This document shows, piece after piece, positions 17,374-27,072 of a DNA stretch of 64,000 bases. Source of the stretch: Phreatobacter sp. (GTDB lineage: Bacteria; Pseudomonadota; Alphaproteobacteria; Rhizobiales; Phreatobacteraceae); the NCBI RefSeq assembly GCF_030691135.1, contig NZ_JAUYFA010000085.1, positions 62,001 through 126,000 on the forward strand. The letters are read 5' to 3'. The notes under the pieces were generated by a model that made no database searches, was not told the DNA's origin, and worked only from the letters and a program-made list of their open reading frames with translations. The position numbers were made by a program, and so were the translations under genes. Every line of letters begins with the position of its first letter. Position 1 is the first letter of the stretch.

Positions 17374-18342
17374 ATGATCGTCGACGTGAGCCGCCGTACC
17401 CTTCTAGTCCTCGCCGCCACGACGGCCGCCGCCACGCCCTGGCCGGCCCTCGCCCAGGGCGCTCGGAAGCCGTCCGTCGTCACCACCACCGCGATGCTGG
17501 CCGATGCCGTGCGGATGCTGGCGGGCGAACAGGTCACCGTCGAGGCGCTGATGGGCGAGGGGGTCGATCCGCACCTGTACCGGCCGACCCGTGCCGACAT
17601 CGTCAAGCTGACCCAGGCCGACCTCGTCATCGCCCATGGCCTCGGTCTCGAAGCCCAGTTCCGCGAGACCTTCCTGCAGTTGGCCCGCCGTCGTGCGCCC
17701 CTTCTCGCCGCTGAGGCGATTGCTCGCGACAGACTGCTCAAGGATGAAGAGGTCGCCGACAAGCCCGATCCCCATGTCTGGATGGATCCTTCTCTCTGGG
17801 CCGTCGTCGTGCGCACCGTCGCCGACGGCCTTGCCGGGCTGGACCTGACGGGCCGCACCAAGGTGACGCCGGATCTCGCACCGGCACTCGCCCGGATCGA
17901 GGCGCTCGGTGCCTATGCCGGCCAGGTGCTTGGCTCGATCGCGCCGGAGCGCCGCGTCCTCGTTACCGCCCATGACGCCTTCGGCTATCTGGCCCGCGCC
18001 TATGGCTTCGAGGTTCACGGCATCCAGGGCCTGTCGACCGAGAGCGAGGCGGGGCTCCGGGCTATCGAGGGGACCGTCGATCTCGTGGTCACCCGCGCCA
18101 TCCCCGCCATCTTCGTCGAGAGCTCGGTCTCCGACCGCAACATCCGCGCCGTCATTGAGGGCGCCGCCCGCCGCGACCGCCGCGTCGTCGTCGGCGGCGA
18201 GCTCTTCTCCGACGCCATGGGCAAGCCGGGCACCTATGAAGGCACCTATGTCGGCATGATCGACCATAATGTCACGACCATCGCCAGGGCGCTCGGCGGG
18301 GCGGCTCCCGAAAAGGGCATGTCCGGCCGGCTGACGGGCTGA
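17374..18342 (+). CDS. Metal (Mn/Zn) ABC transporter substrate-binding protein
   Basis: VVTTTAMLADAVRMLAGEQVTVEALMGEGVDPHLYRPT; HVWMDPSLW; SRRTLL signal. Confidence 0.94.
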   Translation: MIVDVSRRTLLVLAATTAAATPWPALAQGARKPSVVTTTAMLADAVRMLAGEQVTVEALMGEGVDPHLYRPTRADIVKLTQADLVIAHGLGLEAQFRETFLQLARRRAPLLAAEAIARDRLLKDEEVADKPDPHVWMDPSLWAVVVRTVADGLAGLDLTGRTKVTPDLAPALARIEALGAYAGQVLGSIAPERRVLVTAHDAFGYLARAYGFEVHGIQGLSTESEAGLRAIEGTVDLVVTRAIPAIFVESSVSDRNIRAVIEGAARRDRRVVVGGELFSDAMGKPGTYEGTYVGMIDHNVTTIARALGGAAPEKGMSGRLTG

Positions 18343-18347
18343 GGGGC

Positions 18348-19106
18348 GTGGACAGGCTCGCCATCACGCCACCCGAGGCCCTTGCCCCTGCCATAGGCCA
18401 CCTGGCCGTCGTGGGGCTCTCGGTCGCCTATCGCGGCGTGCCCGTTCTCTCTGACGTCACCTGGAGCGCGCCTGCCTCCGGGCTCACCGCCATCGTCGGG
18501 CCGAACGGGGCGGGCAAGTCCACCCTGATCAAGGCGATCCTCGGGCTGGTGCCCTCTACCGGCCGTGTCACCATCGGTGGCCGGAGCGTCGACGCGATGC
18601 GCGACGCCACCGCCTATGTTCCGCAGCGGGCGACCGTGGACTGGGACTTTCCGGCAACCGCCCTCGACGTCGTCCTGCAGGGCATGGTGCGCGAGCCCGG
18701 CTGGTTCCGCGGCTATGGCCGGGCCCGCCGGGAACGGGCTCTTGCCCTCCTCGACCGCGTCGGCCTCGCCGATCTCGCCTCCCGCCAGATCGGGCAGATG
18801 TCCGGCGGCCAGCAGCAGCGCGTCTTCCTCGCCCGCGGCCTCGCCCGCAACGCCGCCATCCTCTTCCTCGACGAGCCGCTGGCCGGCGTCGATGCCGCAT
18901 CCGAACGCATCATCCTCGACGTCTTCGATACCCTCGACCGCGATGGGCGGTTGGTCGTCTGTGTCCACCACGATCTCGGAACGGTCTCCGAGCGCTTCGC
19001 CGACGTGCTGGTGCTGAACAAGACGGTCATCGCCGCAGGACCGGTGGCGTTGGCCTTCACCCCGCAGAACCTCGCGCGCGCCTATGGCGTGCCGCTGACG
19101 GTCTGA
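18348..19106 (+). CDS. Metal ABC transporter ATP-binding protein
   Basis: VGPNGAGKSTLIKAILGL; AYVPQRATVDWDFPATALDVVLQGM; MSGGQQQRVFLARGLA. Confidence 0.95.
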   Translation: MDRLAITPPEALAPAIGHLAVVGLSVAYRGVPVLSDVTWSAPASGLTAIVGPNGAGKSTLIKAILGLVPSTGRVTIGGRSVDAMRDATAYVPQRATVDWDFPATALDVVLQGMVREPGWFRGYGRARRERALALLDRVGLADLASRQIGQMSGGQQQRVFLARGLARNAAILFLDEPLAGVDAASERIILDVFDTLDRDGRLVVCVHHDLGTVSERFADVLVLNKTVIAAGPVALAFTPQNLARAYGVPLTV

Positions 19107-19109
19107 GGC

Positions 19110-20006
19110 ATGGACGCGATCACCGCCCAGCTCCTCGCCGTCGTCACCTTCCAGGCCGGTTTCAACACGACCGTGGTCATGCTCGGCGCCGCCGCGCTCG
19201 GCTGCGCCGCCGGGGCGGCGGGAACCTTCGCCATGCTGCGGCGCCGGGCCCTCGTTTCCGACGCCGTGGCCCACGGCACACTGCCCGGCATCGCCGCGGC
19301 TTTCCTTCTCGCCGCCCTGCTCGGTCGGGCACCGCGCGAGGCCGGCTGGCTTATGGGCGGCGCGGGTATTGCCGCGCTCATCTCGCTCCTCGCCATCGAA
19401 TGGCTCGGCCGGCGGCCCCGGGTCGGCCCCGATACCGCCACCGCTGCGGTTCTCGCCGCGGGCTTCGGCCTCGGCCTGGCGCTCATGTCGGTGGTCCAGA
19501 CGCTGGCCGTCGGCCGCCAGGCTGGGCTGGAGTCTCTCCTGTTCGGCTCGGCGGCGGGCATGCTCCCCGGCGAGGCGCAGATGATGGCCGTCCTCGCCGT
19601 CTTCGTGCTCGTCGTCATCGCGCTGCTGCTCAAGGAGTTCTCGGCCGTCGCCTTCGATCCGGACTTCGCCGCGACGGTCGGCCTGCCGGTGGCGCGTCTC
19701 GACGCGCTGGTCGCGCTGGTCTGTGCCGTCGTCGTGGTGGCCGCTCTGCCGATCGCCGGCTTCGTCCTCGCCGTCGCCCTCGTCGTCATCCCGCCCGCCG
19801 CCGCCCGCTTCTGGTCCGACCGCGCCGGCACCGTCGTCGCTGTCGCCGCCGCCATCGGCGCCGTCTCCGCCTTTGCCGGCGCGGCGCTCTCGGCTGTCCT
19901 GAAGGACACGCCGACCGGCCCGGCCATCGTGCTGGTGGCGGCCCTCCTGTTCACGCTCAGCCTGGTCTTCGGGCGCGCTCGCGGTCTCCTGAGGGGCACC
20001 GGGTGA
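19110..20006 (+). CDS. Metal ABC transporter permease (ABC-3 family)
   Basis: SDAVAHGTLPGIAAAFLLAALLG; FDPDFAATVGLPVARLD. Confidence 0.93.
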   Translation: MDAITAQLLAVVTFQAGFNTTVVMLGAAALGCAAGAAGTFAMLRRRALVSDAVAHGTLPGIAAAFLLAALLGRAPREAGWLMGGAGIAALISLLAIEWLGRRPRVGPDTATAAVLAAGFGLGLALMSVVQTLAVGRQAGLESLLFGSAAGMLPGEAQMMAVLAVFVLVVIALLLKEFSAVAFDPDFAATVGLPVARLDALVALVCAVVVVAALPIAGFVLAVALVVIPPAAARFWSDRAGTVVAVAAAIGAVSAFAGAALSAVLKDTPTGPAIVLVAALLFTLSLVFGRARGLLRGTG

Positions 20007-20902
20007 TGGCCGAGTTCTGGATCGTCGATTTCGTCCCGCTGCTCGCCGCGAGCCTTTCGGCGCTCGCCTGCGCCCTCGTCGGCAATCTTCTCATCCTGAC
20101 CCGGCGCGCCATGGCCGCCGATGCCCTGAGCCACGCCGTCGTCCCCGGCGTGGTGGTGGCCGTCGCCATCACAGGACTGTCGGGGAGCATCGTCGTGCTC
20201 GCCGGCGGGCTGGCCGCCGCCTTCGCCGCCTCCGGCCTCGTCGCCTTCCTCATCCGCGCCGGCCGGGTGGAGCCCGGCACGGCGCTCGGCGTCGTTTTCA
20301 CCACCTTCTTTGCCTTCGGCATCCTGGTGCTCGAATGGACGGGTCTCTCGCGTACCGGCTTCGACATCCACCACGTGGTGACCGGCTATCTGGAGGGCCT
20401 CATCTGGGTGAGCCGCGATCCCGGCGGCACGGCCGGGTTTTTCCAATCGCTCATGGACCTGCCGCAGGTCGTCTTCGAACTCGCCCTGGTCCTCGTCCTC
20501 GTCGCCGCCATCCTTGCCGCCTTCCGAAAGGAATTCGCGCTCCTCGCCTTCGATCCTGTGTTCGCGCGGGCGAGCGGCCTGCCGGTCGGCCTGCTGGAGG
20601 CCGCCCTCCTCACCGCGACGGCACTCGCCTGCACCGCCGCCTTCAAGTCGGTCGGCGTCGTTCTGGCCGTCGCCATGATCGTCTGCCCGGCCGCGACCGC
20701 CCGTCTTCTGACGACGCGGCTGTCGCACCAGATGGCGCTTTCGGCCGCCATCGCGCTCGCCACCGTCTTCGCCGGCTATGCCGCCGCTGTCTTCGGGCCG
20801 CGTCTGTTCGGCTCCGCGCTGGCGCTGAACGCGGCCGGAACCATCGGCGCCATGGCCGGTCTGGCGCTCGCCGCGACCGCCGCATTGCGGGCACGCGGCT
20901 GA
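20006..20902 (+). CDS. Metal ABC transporter permease (ABC-3 family), second subunit
   Basis: ADALSHAVVPGVVVAVAITG; FDPVFARASGLPVGLLEAALL; TGATG overlap with the preceding gene. Confidence 0.92.
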   Translation: MAEFWIVDFVPLLAASLSALACALVGNLLILTRRAMAADALSHAVVPGVVVAVAITGLSGSIVVLAGGLAAAFAASGLVAFLIRAGRVEPGTALGVVFTTFFAFGILVLEWTGLSRTGFDIHHVVTGYLEGLIWVSRDPGGTAGFFQSLMDLPQVVFELALVLVLVAAILAAFRKEFALLAFDPVFARASGLPVGLLEAALLTATALACTAAFKSVGVVLAVAMIVCPAATARLLTTRLSHQMALSAAIALATVFAGYAAAVFGPRLFGSALALNAAGTIGAMAGLALAATAALRARG

Positions 20903-21004
20903 CCTGGCGCAAATCCATCGGCGCTGTGGCCGCGTAACAGCTTTCAACCTGGACCATTCAGGCGTATCACCCGCGCCACCGAGACAGATCCACCGCGAGT
21001 CCCC

Positions 21005-22036
21005 ATGCGCGAGATGAAACTTCCTGCCGACCACGTGCCCGTGAAGACCGGCAAGATCGGCGTGTTGCTGATGAACCTCGGCACTCCCGACGGCACCGAC
21101 TATTGGTCCATGCGCCGCTACCTGAAGGAGTTCCTCTCCGACAGGCGCGTAATCGAGACGTCGCGCGCCATCTGGTGGCCGATCCTCAACCTGATCATCC
21201 TGCAGACCCGGCCGCAGAAGAAGGGCAAGGACTACGCGACGATCTGGAACACCGAGAAGGACGAGAGCTTCCTCAAGACGATCACCCGCAACCAGGCGGA
21301 GAAGCTCGCCGCCCATCTGCAGGGCGTCAGCCCTGACATCCATGTCGAATGGGCCATGCGTTACGGCAATCCCGCCATCAAGCCGGCCATCGAGCGGCTG
21401 ATGGCGCAGGGCTGCGACCGCATCCTCGCTTTCTCGCTCTACCCGCAATATGCGGCCGCCACGACGGCCACCGCCAACGACCATGTGTTCCGCGCCCTGA
21501 TGGCGATGCGCTGGCAGCCGACCCTGCGCATCGCGCCGCCCTATCACGACGAGCCCGCCTATATCGCCGCCCTCGCCCAGTCGGTGCGCGACCATCTCGC
21601 CACGCTGGATTTCGAGCCGGAGGTCATCCTCACCTCGTTCCACGGCATGCCGAAGAGCTATCTCCTGCGCGGCGACCCCTACCACTGCCATTGTGCCAAG
21701 ACCTGGCGTCTGCTGCGCGAGGAACTCGGCTACACGACCGACCAGATGATGATGAGTTTCCAGTCGCGCTTCGGGCCTGACGAATGGCTGAAGCCCTACA
21801 CCGACGAAACTGTCGAGGCGCTCGGCAAGAAGGGCGTCAAGAGGCTCGCCATCATCGCCCCGGCCTTCTCCTCCGACTGCCTGGAGACGCTGGAGGAACT
21901 CGCTGGCGAGAACCGCCACATCTTCGAGGAGCACGGCGGCGAGAAGTTCACCTACATTCCCTGCCTCAACGATTCGGATCCGGGCATGAAGGTGATCACC
22001 ACCGTGGTCGAGCGGGAACTGCAGGGCTGGATCTGA
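21005..22036 (+). CDS. hemH: Ferrochelatase
   Basis: GVLLMNLGTPDGTDYWSMRRYLKEFLSD; ILTSFHGMPKSYLLRGDPYHCHCAKT; PAFSSDCLETLEE. Confidence 0.96.
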   Translation: MREMKLPADHVPVKTGKIGVLLMNLGTPDGTDYWSMRRYLKEFLSDRRVIETSRAIWWPILNLIILQTRPQKKGKDYATIWNTEKDESFLKTITRNQAEKLAAHLQGVSPDIHVEWAMRYGNPAIKPAIERLMAQGCDRILAFSLYPQYAAATTATANDHVFRALMAMRWQPTLRIAPPYHDEPAYIAALAQSVRDHLATLDFEPEVILTSFHGMPKSYLLRGDPYHCHCAKTWRLLREELGYTTDQMMMSFQSRFGPDEWLKPYTDETVEALGKKGVKRLAIIAPAFSSDCLETLEELAGENRHIFEEHGGEKFTYIPCLNDSDPGMKVITTVVERELQGWI

Positions 22037-22093
22037 CACGCCGCCCTCGGCGCGAGCCGCTGCCCGCCTCCGCGACGGCGTTCGGCGCCGCTT

Positions 22094-23326
22094 TCAACCC
22101 ACCGGCCGCGTGTCCTCGATGACCTTCCCGTCATTGGGCAGCGAGCCGGGCTTCACCGGCTCCACCGCGCCCTTCAGCTTCAGGATCGCCAGCACGCTCT
22201 CGCCGACGGCGTGAACGAATTCCGGCGAGCGTGCCCGTGATTCCACCATCAGCGTCATCGCGTCGGTCTCGCCGTTGCGCGCCACCACCAGCCGTGCCCG
22301 TGCGATCTCCGGATGGCGCCGGATCACCTCCGCCACCTGCTCGGGGCGCACGAACATGCCCTTCACCTTGGCGGTCTGGTCGGCACGGCCCATCCAGCCC
22401 TTGATGCGGGTGTTCGTCCGCCCGCAGGGGGAGGCGCCGGGAAGGATCGCGGTGAGGTCGCCGACGGCAAAGCGGATCAGCGGATGGTGCGGGTCGAGCA
22501 CGGTGATCACCACCTCACCGACCTCGCCGGGGGCCACGGGGTCACTGGTCCCCGGCCGGACGATCTCCAGGACGATGTCCTCGTTGAGCACCAGGCCCTC
22601 ACGCGCCTCGCTCTCATAGGCGATGACGCCGCATTCGGCGATGGCATAGGTCTGGTAGGCGTCGACGCCGCGGGAGGCGATCTCCTTCTGCAGCGAGGCC
22701 GGGAAGGCCGCTCCCCCGACCAGGGCCCGCTTGATGGAGGAGGCGTCGCGGCCTTTCTCCCTGGCCGCGTCGAGCAGGATCTTCAGGAAGTCGGGAACGC
22801 CGGCATAAGCGCTGGGACGGTAGGCCTCGATGAGATCGAGCTGGGCCTCGGTATTGCCGGGACCGGCAGGGATGACGGCGCAGCCGACCGCCCGGGCTCC
22901 GGAATCGAAGCACCAGGCCCCCGGCGTCAGGTGATAGGACAGCGTGTTCAGCACGATGTCGCCGCGCTTGAAGCCCGCCGCCGCCATGGCGCGCCCGACC
23001 CGCCAGACATCATGACCGATCGCCTCCGGTTCGAAGATCGGCCCCGGCGACATGAACAGCCGACCGAAGGCACTGGCCTTGCCCGGAACGAAGCCGCCGA
23101 AGGGCAGCGCCACCTTCTGCAGGGCCGGCAGGTCCGACTTGCGCTGGACCGGCAATTCCGCGAGGGCCGACCGCGTGGTGATCCCGCGCGGGTCGATCTT
23201 GCCGAGGTGCCGCCGCCAGGCGGGAACCTTCATCGCCGCGGTGAGCACCTGAGGCAACCGCTTCATCAGATCCTTCTCGCGCGCGCCCTCGTCGCGCGTT
23301 TCGCGCTTGTCGTAATGGCCAGCCAT
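22094..23326 (-). CDS. Phenylacetate-CoA ligase-like (AMP-forming) protein
   Basis: LMKRLPQVLTAAMKVPAWRRHL...TYAIAECGVIAYES...GRADQTAKVKGMFVRPEQVAEV. Confidence 0.87.
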   Translation of the reverse strand: MAGHYDKRETRDEGAREKDLMKRLPQVLTAAMKVPAWRRHLGKIDPRGITTRSALAELPVQRKSDLPALQKVALPFGGFVPGKASAFGRLFMSPGPIFEPEAIGHDVWRVGRAMAAAGFKRGDIVLNTLSYHLTPGAWCFDSGARAVGCAVIPAGPGNTEAQLDLIEAYRPSAYAGVPDFLKILLDAAREKGRDASSIKRALVGGAAFPASLQKEIASRGVDAYQTYAIAECGVIAYESEAREGLVLNEDIVLEIVRPGTSDPVAPGEVGEVVITVLDPHHPLIRFAVGDLTAILPGASPCGRTNTRIKGWMGRADQTAKVKGMFVRPEQVAEVIRRHPEIARARLVVARNGETDAMTLMVESRARSPEFVHAVGESVLAILKLKGAVEPVKPGSLPNDGKVIEDTRPVG

Positions 23327-23455
23327 GGTGGTCTCCCTCGGGAGGGAGTATCGGCGCTTGCCAGGGCCGCGCCAAGTCCGACCTTGGTCCGAACGAACCC
23401 GGAGGCCGCAGAAATTGCGTTTCGATCAAGCGGGGTCGATAGAACGGACAGGTCG

Positions 23456-24172
23456 TCAGCCGGCCCAGCCGCAGGCGTTCAGCGCGGCCTCCATCGCCGC
23501 CGGCGGCGGTGCCTCCGCCGCGACCGGCGGGCGCTTCGGATCGTAGGGCAGTACGATGGACCGGGCGAGGAGATGCAGTCCCGGTCCGCCCTGTCGGGGC
23601 GCGGCGCCGTAGATCGTGTCACCGAGAATGGGAAAGCCGCTCTCGGAGCAATGGAGCCTCAACTGGTGCGTCCGCCCGGTGACGGGCTCGAGCGCCAGCC
23701 AGGTCCGGCCTTCGTGCCGGCCGAGTACCGTGTACCGCGTCAGCGCCGGCTGGCCCTGCGGGTCGGCTTTCATCCACCAGCCGCGCTTCGGGTCGCGCGG
23801 GCTCATCGCCAGCGCGATCTCGCCGGCCGCCGCCGCGGGCCCGCCCTCCACCACCGCCCAGTAGGTCTTGCTGACCTCGCTGCGCTTGAACATCAGGCCG
23901 AGCCGCTCCAGCGCCCGCCGATGGCGGCCGAGCACGAGGCAGCCGGCGGTGTCCTTGTCGAGGCGATGGGCGAGTTCCGGCGGCCGCGGCAGGCCGAAGC
24001 GCAGCACGTCGAGATGGTCTGCGAGCGTCTCGCCGCCGCCGGGACCCTTGTGCACCGGCAGGCCCGCCGGCTTGTTCAGGATGAGGATGCTGGCATCGCG
24101 GTAGAGAAGCCGCGGGATCAGGCCGAGCGGATCGTCGGGGACGGGATGGGAGGGCGGCGTCGAGGTGGACAT
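23456..24172 (-). CDS. RluA-family RNA pseudouridine synthase
   Basis: NKPAGLPVHKGPGGGETL, ELAHRLDKDTAGCLVLGR, TGRTHQLRLHC. Confidence 0.94.
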   Translation of the reverse strand: MSTSTPPSHPVPDDPLGLIPRLLYRDASILILNKPAGLPVHKGPGGGETLADHLDVLRFGLPRPPELAHRLDKDTAGCLVLGRHRRALERLGLMFKRSEVSKTYWAVVEGGPAAAAGEIALAMSPRDPKRGWWMKADPQGQPALTRYTVLGRHEGRTWLALEPVTGRTHQLRLHCSESGFPILGDTIYGAAPRQGGPGLHLLARSIVLPYDPKRPPVAAEAPPPAAMEAALNACGWAG

Positions 24173-24333
24173 GGCCCATCCATAGTGCGGGCTCCGCGCG
24201 CCCGCCAGCCCGGCGCCGATGCAGGGCAGCGCCCCACCGGCCTAGCCATAGCCCGCCATCCGGCCTAAATGCCGGGTGTGCCGGGGTCGCCGCCCGCACC
24301 TCCTCACCCTGTCGACAGCGAGATTCTGCGCCG

Positions 24334-25419
24334 ATGCCCGATCAGCCGAAGCCCGACGAGCCGAAGCGGCCCGGTTTCTTCAAGCGGCTGTTCGGCCAGG
24401 ATGCACCTGTGGCCCCGGAGCCCGTCACGCCCGCGTCGGCCGACGTCGCGCCCGCAGCCCCGCCCGCAGCCCTGCCCGAGGTTCCGCCGACCGAGCCGCG
24501 GAGCTGGTGGCGCCGGCTCACCGATGGCCTGTCGCGCACTTCGTCCCGGCTTGGCACCGGGGTCACCGACCTCTTCACCAAGCGCAAGCTCGACCATGCG
24601 ACGCTGGAGGAGCTCGAGGACCTGTTGATCCAGGCCGATCTCGGCGTCGAGACCGCCGGGCGCATCGCCGGGGCGCTTTCCAAGGGCCGTTTCGGCAAGG
24701 ACATCGCGCCGGAGGAAGTGCGCGCCGTCCTCGCCGGCGAGATCGAGGCCGTGCTCGCCCCTGTCGCCCGGCCCCTCGTGATCGACGCCGCGGCCCGGCC
24801 CTTCGTCATCATGGTGGTCGGCGTCAACGGTGCCGGCAAGACCACCACCATCGGCAAGCTCGCCGCCAAGTTCCGCGCCGAGGGGCGCTCGGTCCTGCTG
24901 GGCGCCGGCGACACGTTCCGCGCCGCCGCCATCGAGCAGTTGAAGATCTGGGGTGAGCGCACCGGCGCTCCCGTGGTCACCCGGCCGCAGGGTTCGGATG
25001 CGGCGGGCCTCGCCTTCGATACGGTGAAACAGGCGCAGGAGGCGGGAACCGATGTCGTCATCCTGGACACGGCCGGCCGGCTGCAGAACAAGTCGGAACT
25101 GATGGCTGAGCTCGAAAAGGTCGTGCGCGTCATCCGCAAGGTCGATGCCGCGGCGCCGCACGCGGTGCTCCTCGTCCTCGACGCCACCACCGGCCAGAAC
25201 GCGCTGACCCAGGTCGACGCCTTCGCCCGCACCGCCGGCGTGACCGGCCTCGTCATGACCAAGCTCGACGGCACCGCCCGCGGCGGCATCCTCGTCGCGG
25301 TGGCGGCGAAGACCGGGCTTCCAGTTCATTTCATCGGCGTCGGCGAGGGCATCGACGACCTCGAACCCTTCGCGGCGCAGGATTTCGCCCGCGCCATCGT
25401 CGGCCTCGACGAGAGCTGA
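24334..25419 (+). CDS. ftsY: Signal recognition particle receptor FtsY
   Basis: [66 protein letters not shown]. Confidence 0.97.
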   Translation: MPDQPKPDEPKRPGFFKRLFGQDAPVAPEPVTPASADVAPAAPPAALPEVPPTEPRSWWRRLTDGLSRTSSRLGTGVTDLFTKRKLDHATLEELEDLLIQADLGVETAGRIAGALSKGRFGKDIAPEEVRAVLAGEIEAVLAPVARPLVIDAAARPFVIMVVGVNGAGKTTTIGKLAAKFRAEGRSVLLGAGDTFRAAAIEQLKIWGERTGAPVVTRPQGSDAAGLAFDTVKQAQEAGTDVVILDTAGRLQNKSELMAELEKVVRVIRKVDAAAPHAVLLVLDATTGQNALTQVDAFARTAGVTGLVMTKLDGTARGGILVAVAAKTGLPVHFIGVGEGIDDLEPFAAQDFARAIVGLDES

Positions 25420-25423
25420 GCGC

Positions 25424-25678
25424 TCAGTGCGGCAGGGGGTGATGACGCCCGTGGCGGTGGTGGCGATGCCGCGGCGCGGGACGTATCTCGGCCGTTCCGG
25501 CGGGCGCGAAGTAATAGGTCCGCGGCGTCACGATCGGGCGATAGATCACCGGCCTGTCGGCAACGTGCCAGCCGGTCCAGAACGGGCTCGCCGCGGCCGG
25601 CGCCGCCGGCGCGAGGACGGCCACGAAGGCGCCCATGGCGAGCGAGCGGATGGTCGGGGTCGGCAGGCGGCGTGACAT
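25424..25678 (-). CDS. Small secreted His-rich hypothetical protein
   Basis: Ala-rich signal peptide followed by C-terminal HRHHRHGRHHPLPH. Confidence 0.55.
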   Translation of the reverse strand: MSRRLPTPTIRSLAMGAFVAVLAPAAPAAASPFWTGWHVADRPVIYRPIVTPRTYYFAPAGTAEIRPAPRHRHHRHGRHHPLPH

Positions 25679-25792
25679 GGCGATACTCCGGATACGAAAA
25701 CCGAGAATGCCCCAACAGAGTCACCAATCCGTTTCCGCCTGCGACGCCCGGACCGGGTGCCGACGGCCTCGCGATCGGCTAGAACCATCCTC

Positions 25793-26044
25793 ATGAGTGC
25801 AAACGGCCCGAGACCCGACGACGACGCGAAGCGACAGGAAGAGGCGCGGCGCATCCTGGAGCGCACCCACCGCGATTCCGCGCCGATCCTCGAATCCGCC
25901 CTGCGTCGCAGCGGTGACTTCCTCGCCGCCCGTGGCGAATCCGACGACCCCGCCGAGATCTGGGGCAAGCGCATCGGCCGCATCCTGGCGATCGCCGTCG
26001 GCATCGGCTGCGTCGTCTATCTGGTGGCGATCTATGGCCGCTGA
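25793..26044 (+). CDS. Small hypothetical membrane protein (C-terminal TM)
   Basis: In-frame ATG at 25793; IGRILAIAVGIGCVVYLVAIYG TM helix; overlaps the next gene. Confidence 0.65.
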   Translation: MSANGPRPDDDAKRQEEARRILERTHRDSAPILESALRRSGDFLAARGESDDPAEIWGKRIGRILAIAVGIGCVVYLVAIYGR

Positions 26045-26456
26045 GGCGATCCCCGCGGCCTTCGCTGACCTCAAGGCGCCTGATCTCGAGGCATTCGAGG
26101 CGATCGCCGCCGCCGCCTATACCGGCCTGCCTGAGGATTTCCGCGCCCTCTGCAAGGGCCTCGTCATCCGGCTCGAGGATTTTCCCACCGAGGAAGTCCT
26201 CAAGGAGATGGAAGCCGAGAGCGACTTCGATCTTCTCGGCCTGTTCCAGGGCACGGGCATGCCGTTTCAGTCCGTGCAGTATTCGGGCACCATGCCCAAC
26301 ATGATCTGGCTCTACCGGCGGCCGATCCTCGACTACTGGGCCGAACATGACGAGACCCTCGGTGCCGTCGTCGCCCATGTGCTGATCCATGAGATCGGCC
26401 ACCATTTTGGCCTGTCCGACGCGGACATGGAGGCGATCGAGCGGCGCGGGGAGTGA
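26034..26456 (+). CDS. Metallopeptidase family protein (minimal zincin-like, HExxH)
   Basis: PNMIWLYRRPILDYWAEH...VAHVLIHEIGHHFGLSDADM. Confidence 0.92.
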   Translation: MAAEAIPAAFADLKAPDLEAFEAIAAAAYTGLPEDFRALCKGLVIRLEDFPTEEVLKEMEAESDFDLLGLFQGTGMPFQSVQYSGTMPNMIWLYRRPILDYWAEHDETLGAVVAHVLIHEIGHHFGLSDADMEAIERRGE

Positions 26457-26478
26457 GGGGCAGGGCTTCGACGGCGCG

Positions 26479-26982
26479 TCAGCCCTTGCCGAACTTCCAC
26501 CACTTCTTCTTCTCCTCCGGCATGTCCTCGCCGGGGGCGGGCGGGGCCACCACCTTCGAGAAACTCTCGAAGAACTCGCCCGCCAGCTTCTTGGCGGTGG
26601 CATCGATCAGCCGCGAGCCGAGCTGGGCGATCTTGCCGGAAATCTGGCTCTTGACGTCATAGGTGAGGAGCGTCACCCCTTCGCTCTCCTCCGTCAGCTT
26701 TACCGTGGCACCGCCCTTGGCCATGCCGGCGACGCCGCCATTGCCCTCGCCGGAAATCGTGTAGCCGTTCGGCGGATCGATGTCGGAGAGGGTGACGCTG
26801 CCGGAGAAGCTCGCCTTGACCGGGCCGATCTTCAGCACCGCCTTGGCAGCGAAACCGTTGTCACCGGTGCGCTCCATGCTCTGACAGCCGGGAATGCACT
26901 GGCGAAGCACGTCGGGATCGTTGAGCGCCGCCCACACCACTTCCCGCGGGGCCTCGATACGCTGGGTGCCGGTCATGTCCAT
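26479..26982 (-). CDS. CoxG-like SRPBCC family protein (carbon monoxide dehydrogenase subunit G type)
   Basis: MDMTGTQRIEAPREVVWAALNDPDVLRQCIPGCQSMER. Confidence 0.93.
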   Translation of the reverse strand: MDMTGTQRIEAPREVVWAALNDPDVLRQCIPGCQSMERTGDNGFAAKAVLKIGPVKASFSGSVTLSDIDPPNGYTISGEGNGGVAGMAKGGATVKLTEESEGVTLLTYDVKSQISGKIAQLGSRLIDATAKKLAGEFFESFSKVVAPPAPGEDMPEEKKKWWKFGKG

Positions 26983-27072
26983 GGGATGAGGCTTTCGATT
27001 GGGGCGATTTCGGAGCGGAGACTAGGACCGGCGGCGGGCGGCTGTCGAGCCCGTCTTCGGCAGCAGACCCGG

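Noticed and set aside
19082-22039. 985-aa minus-strand ORF antisense to the metal ABC permeases and hemH
   Set aside because: Spans several well-supported plus-strand genes and their intergenic DNA; low-complexity composition typical of high-GC shadow frames
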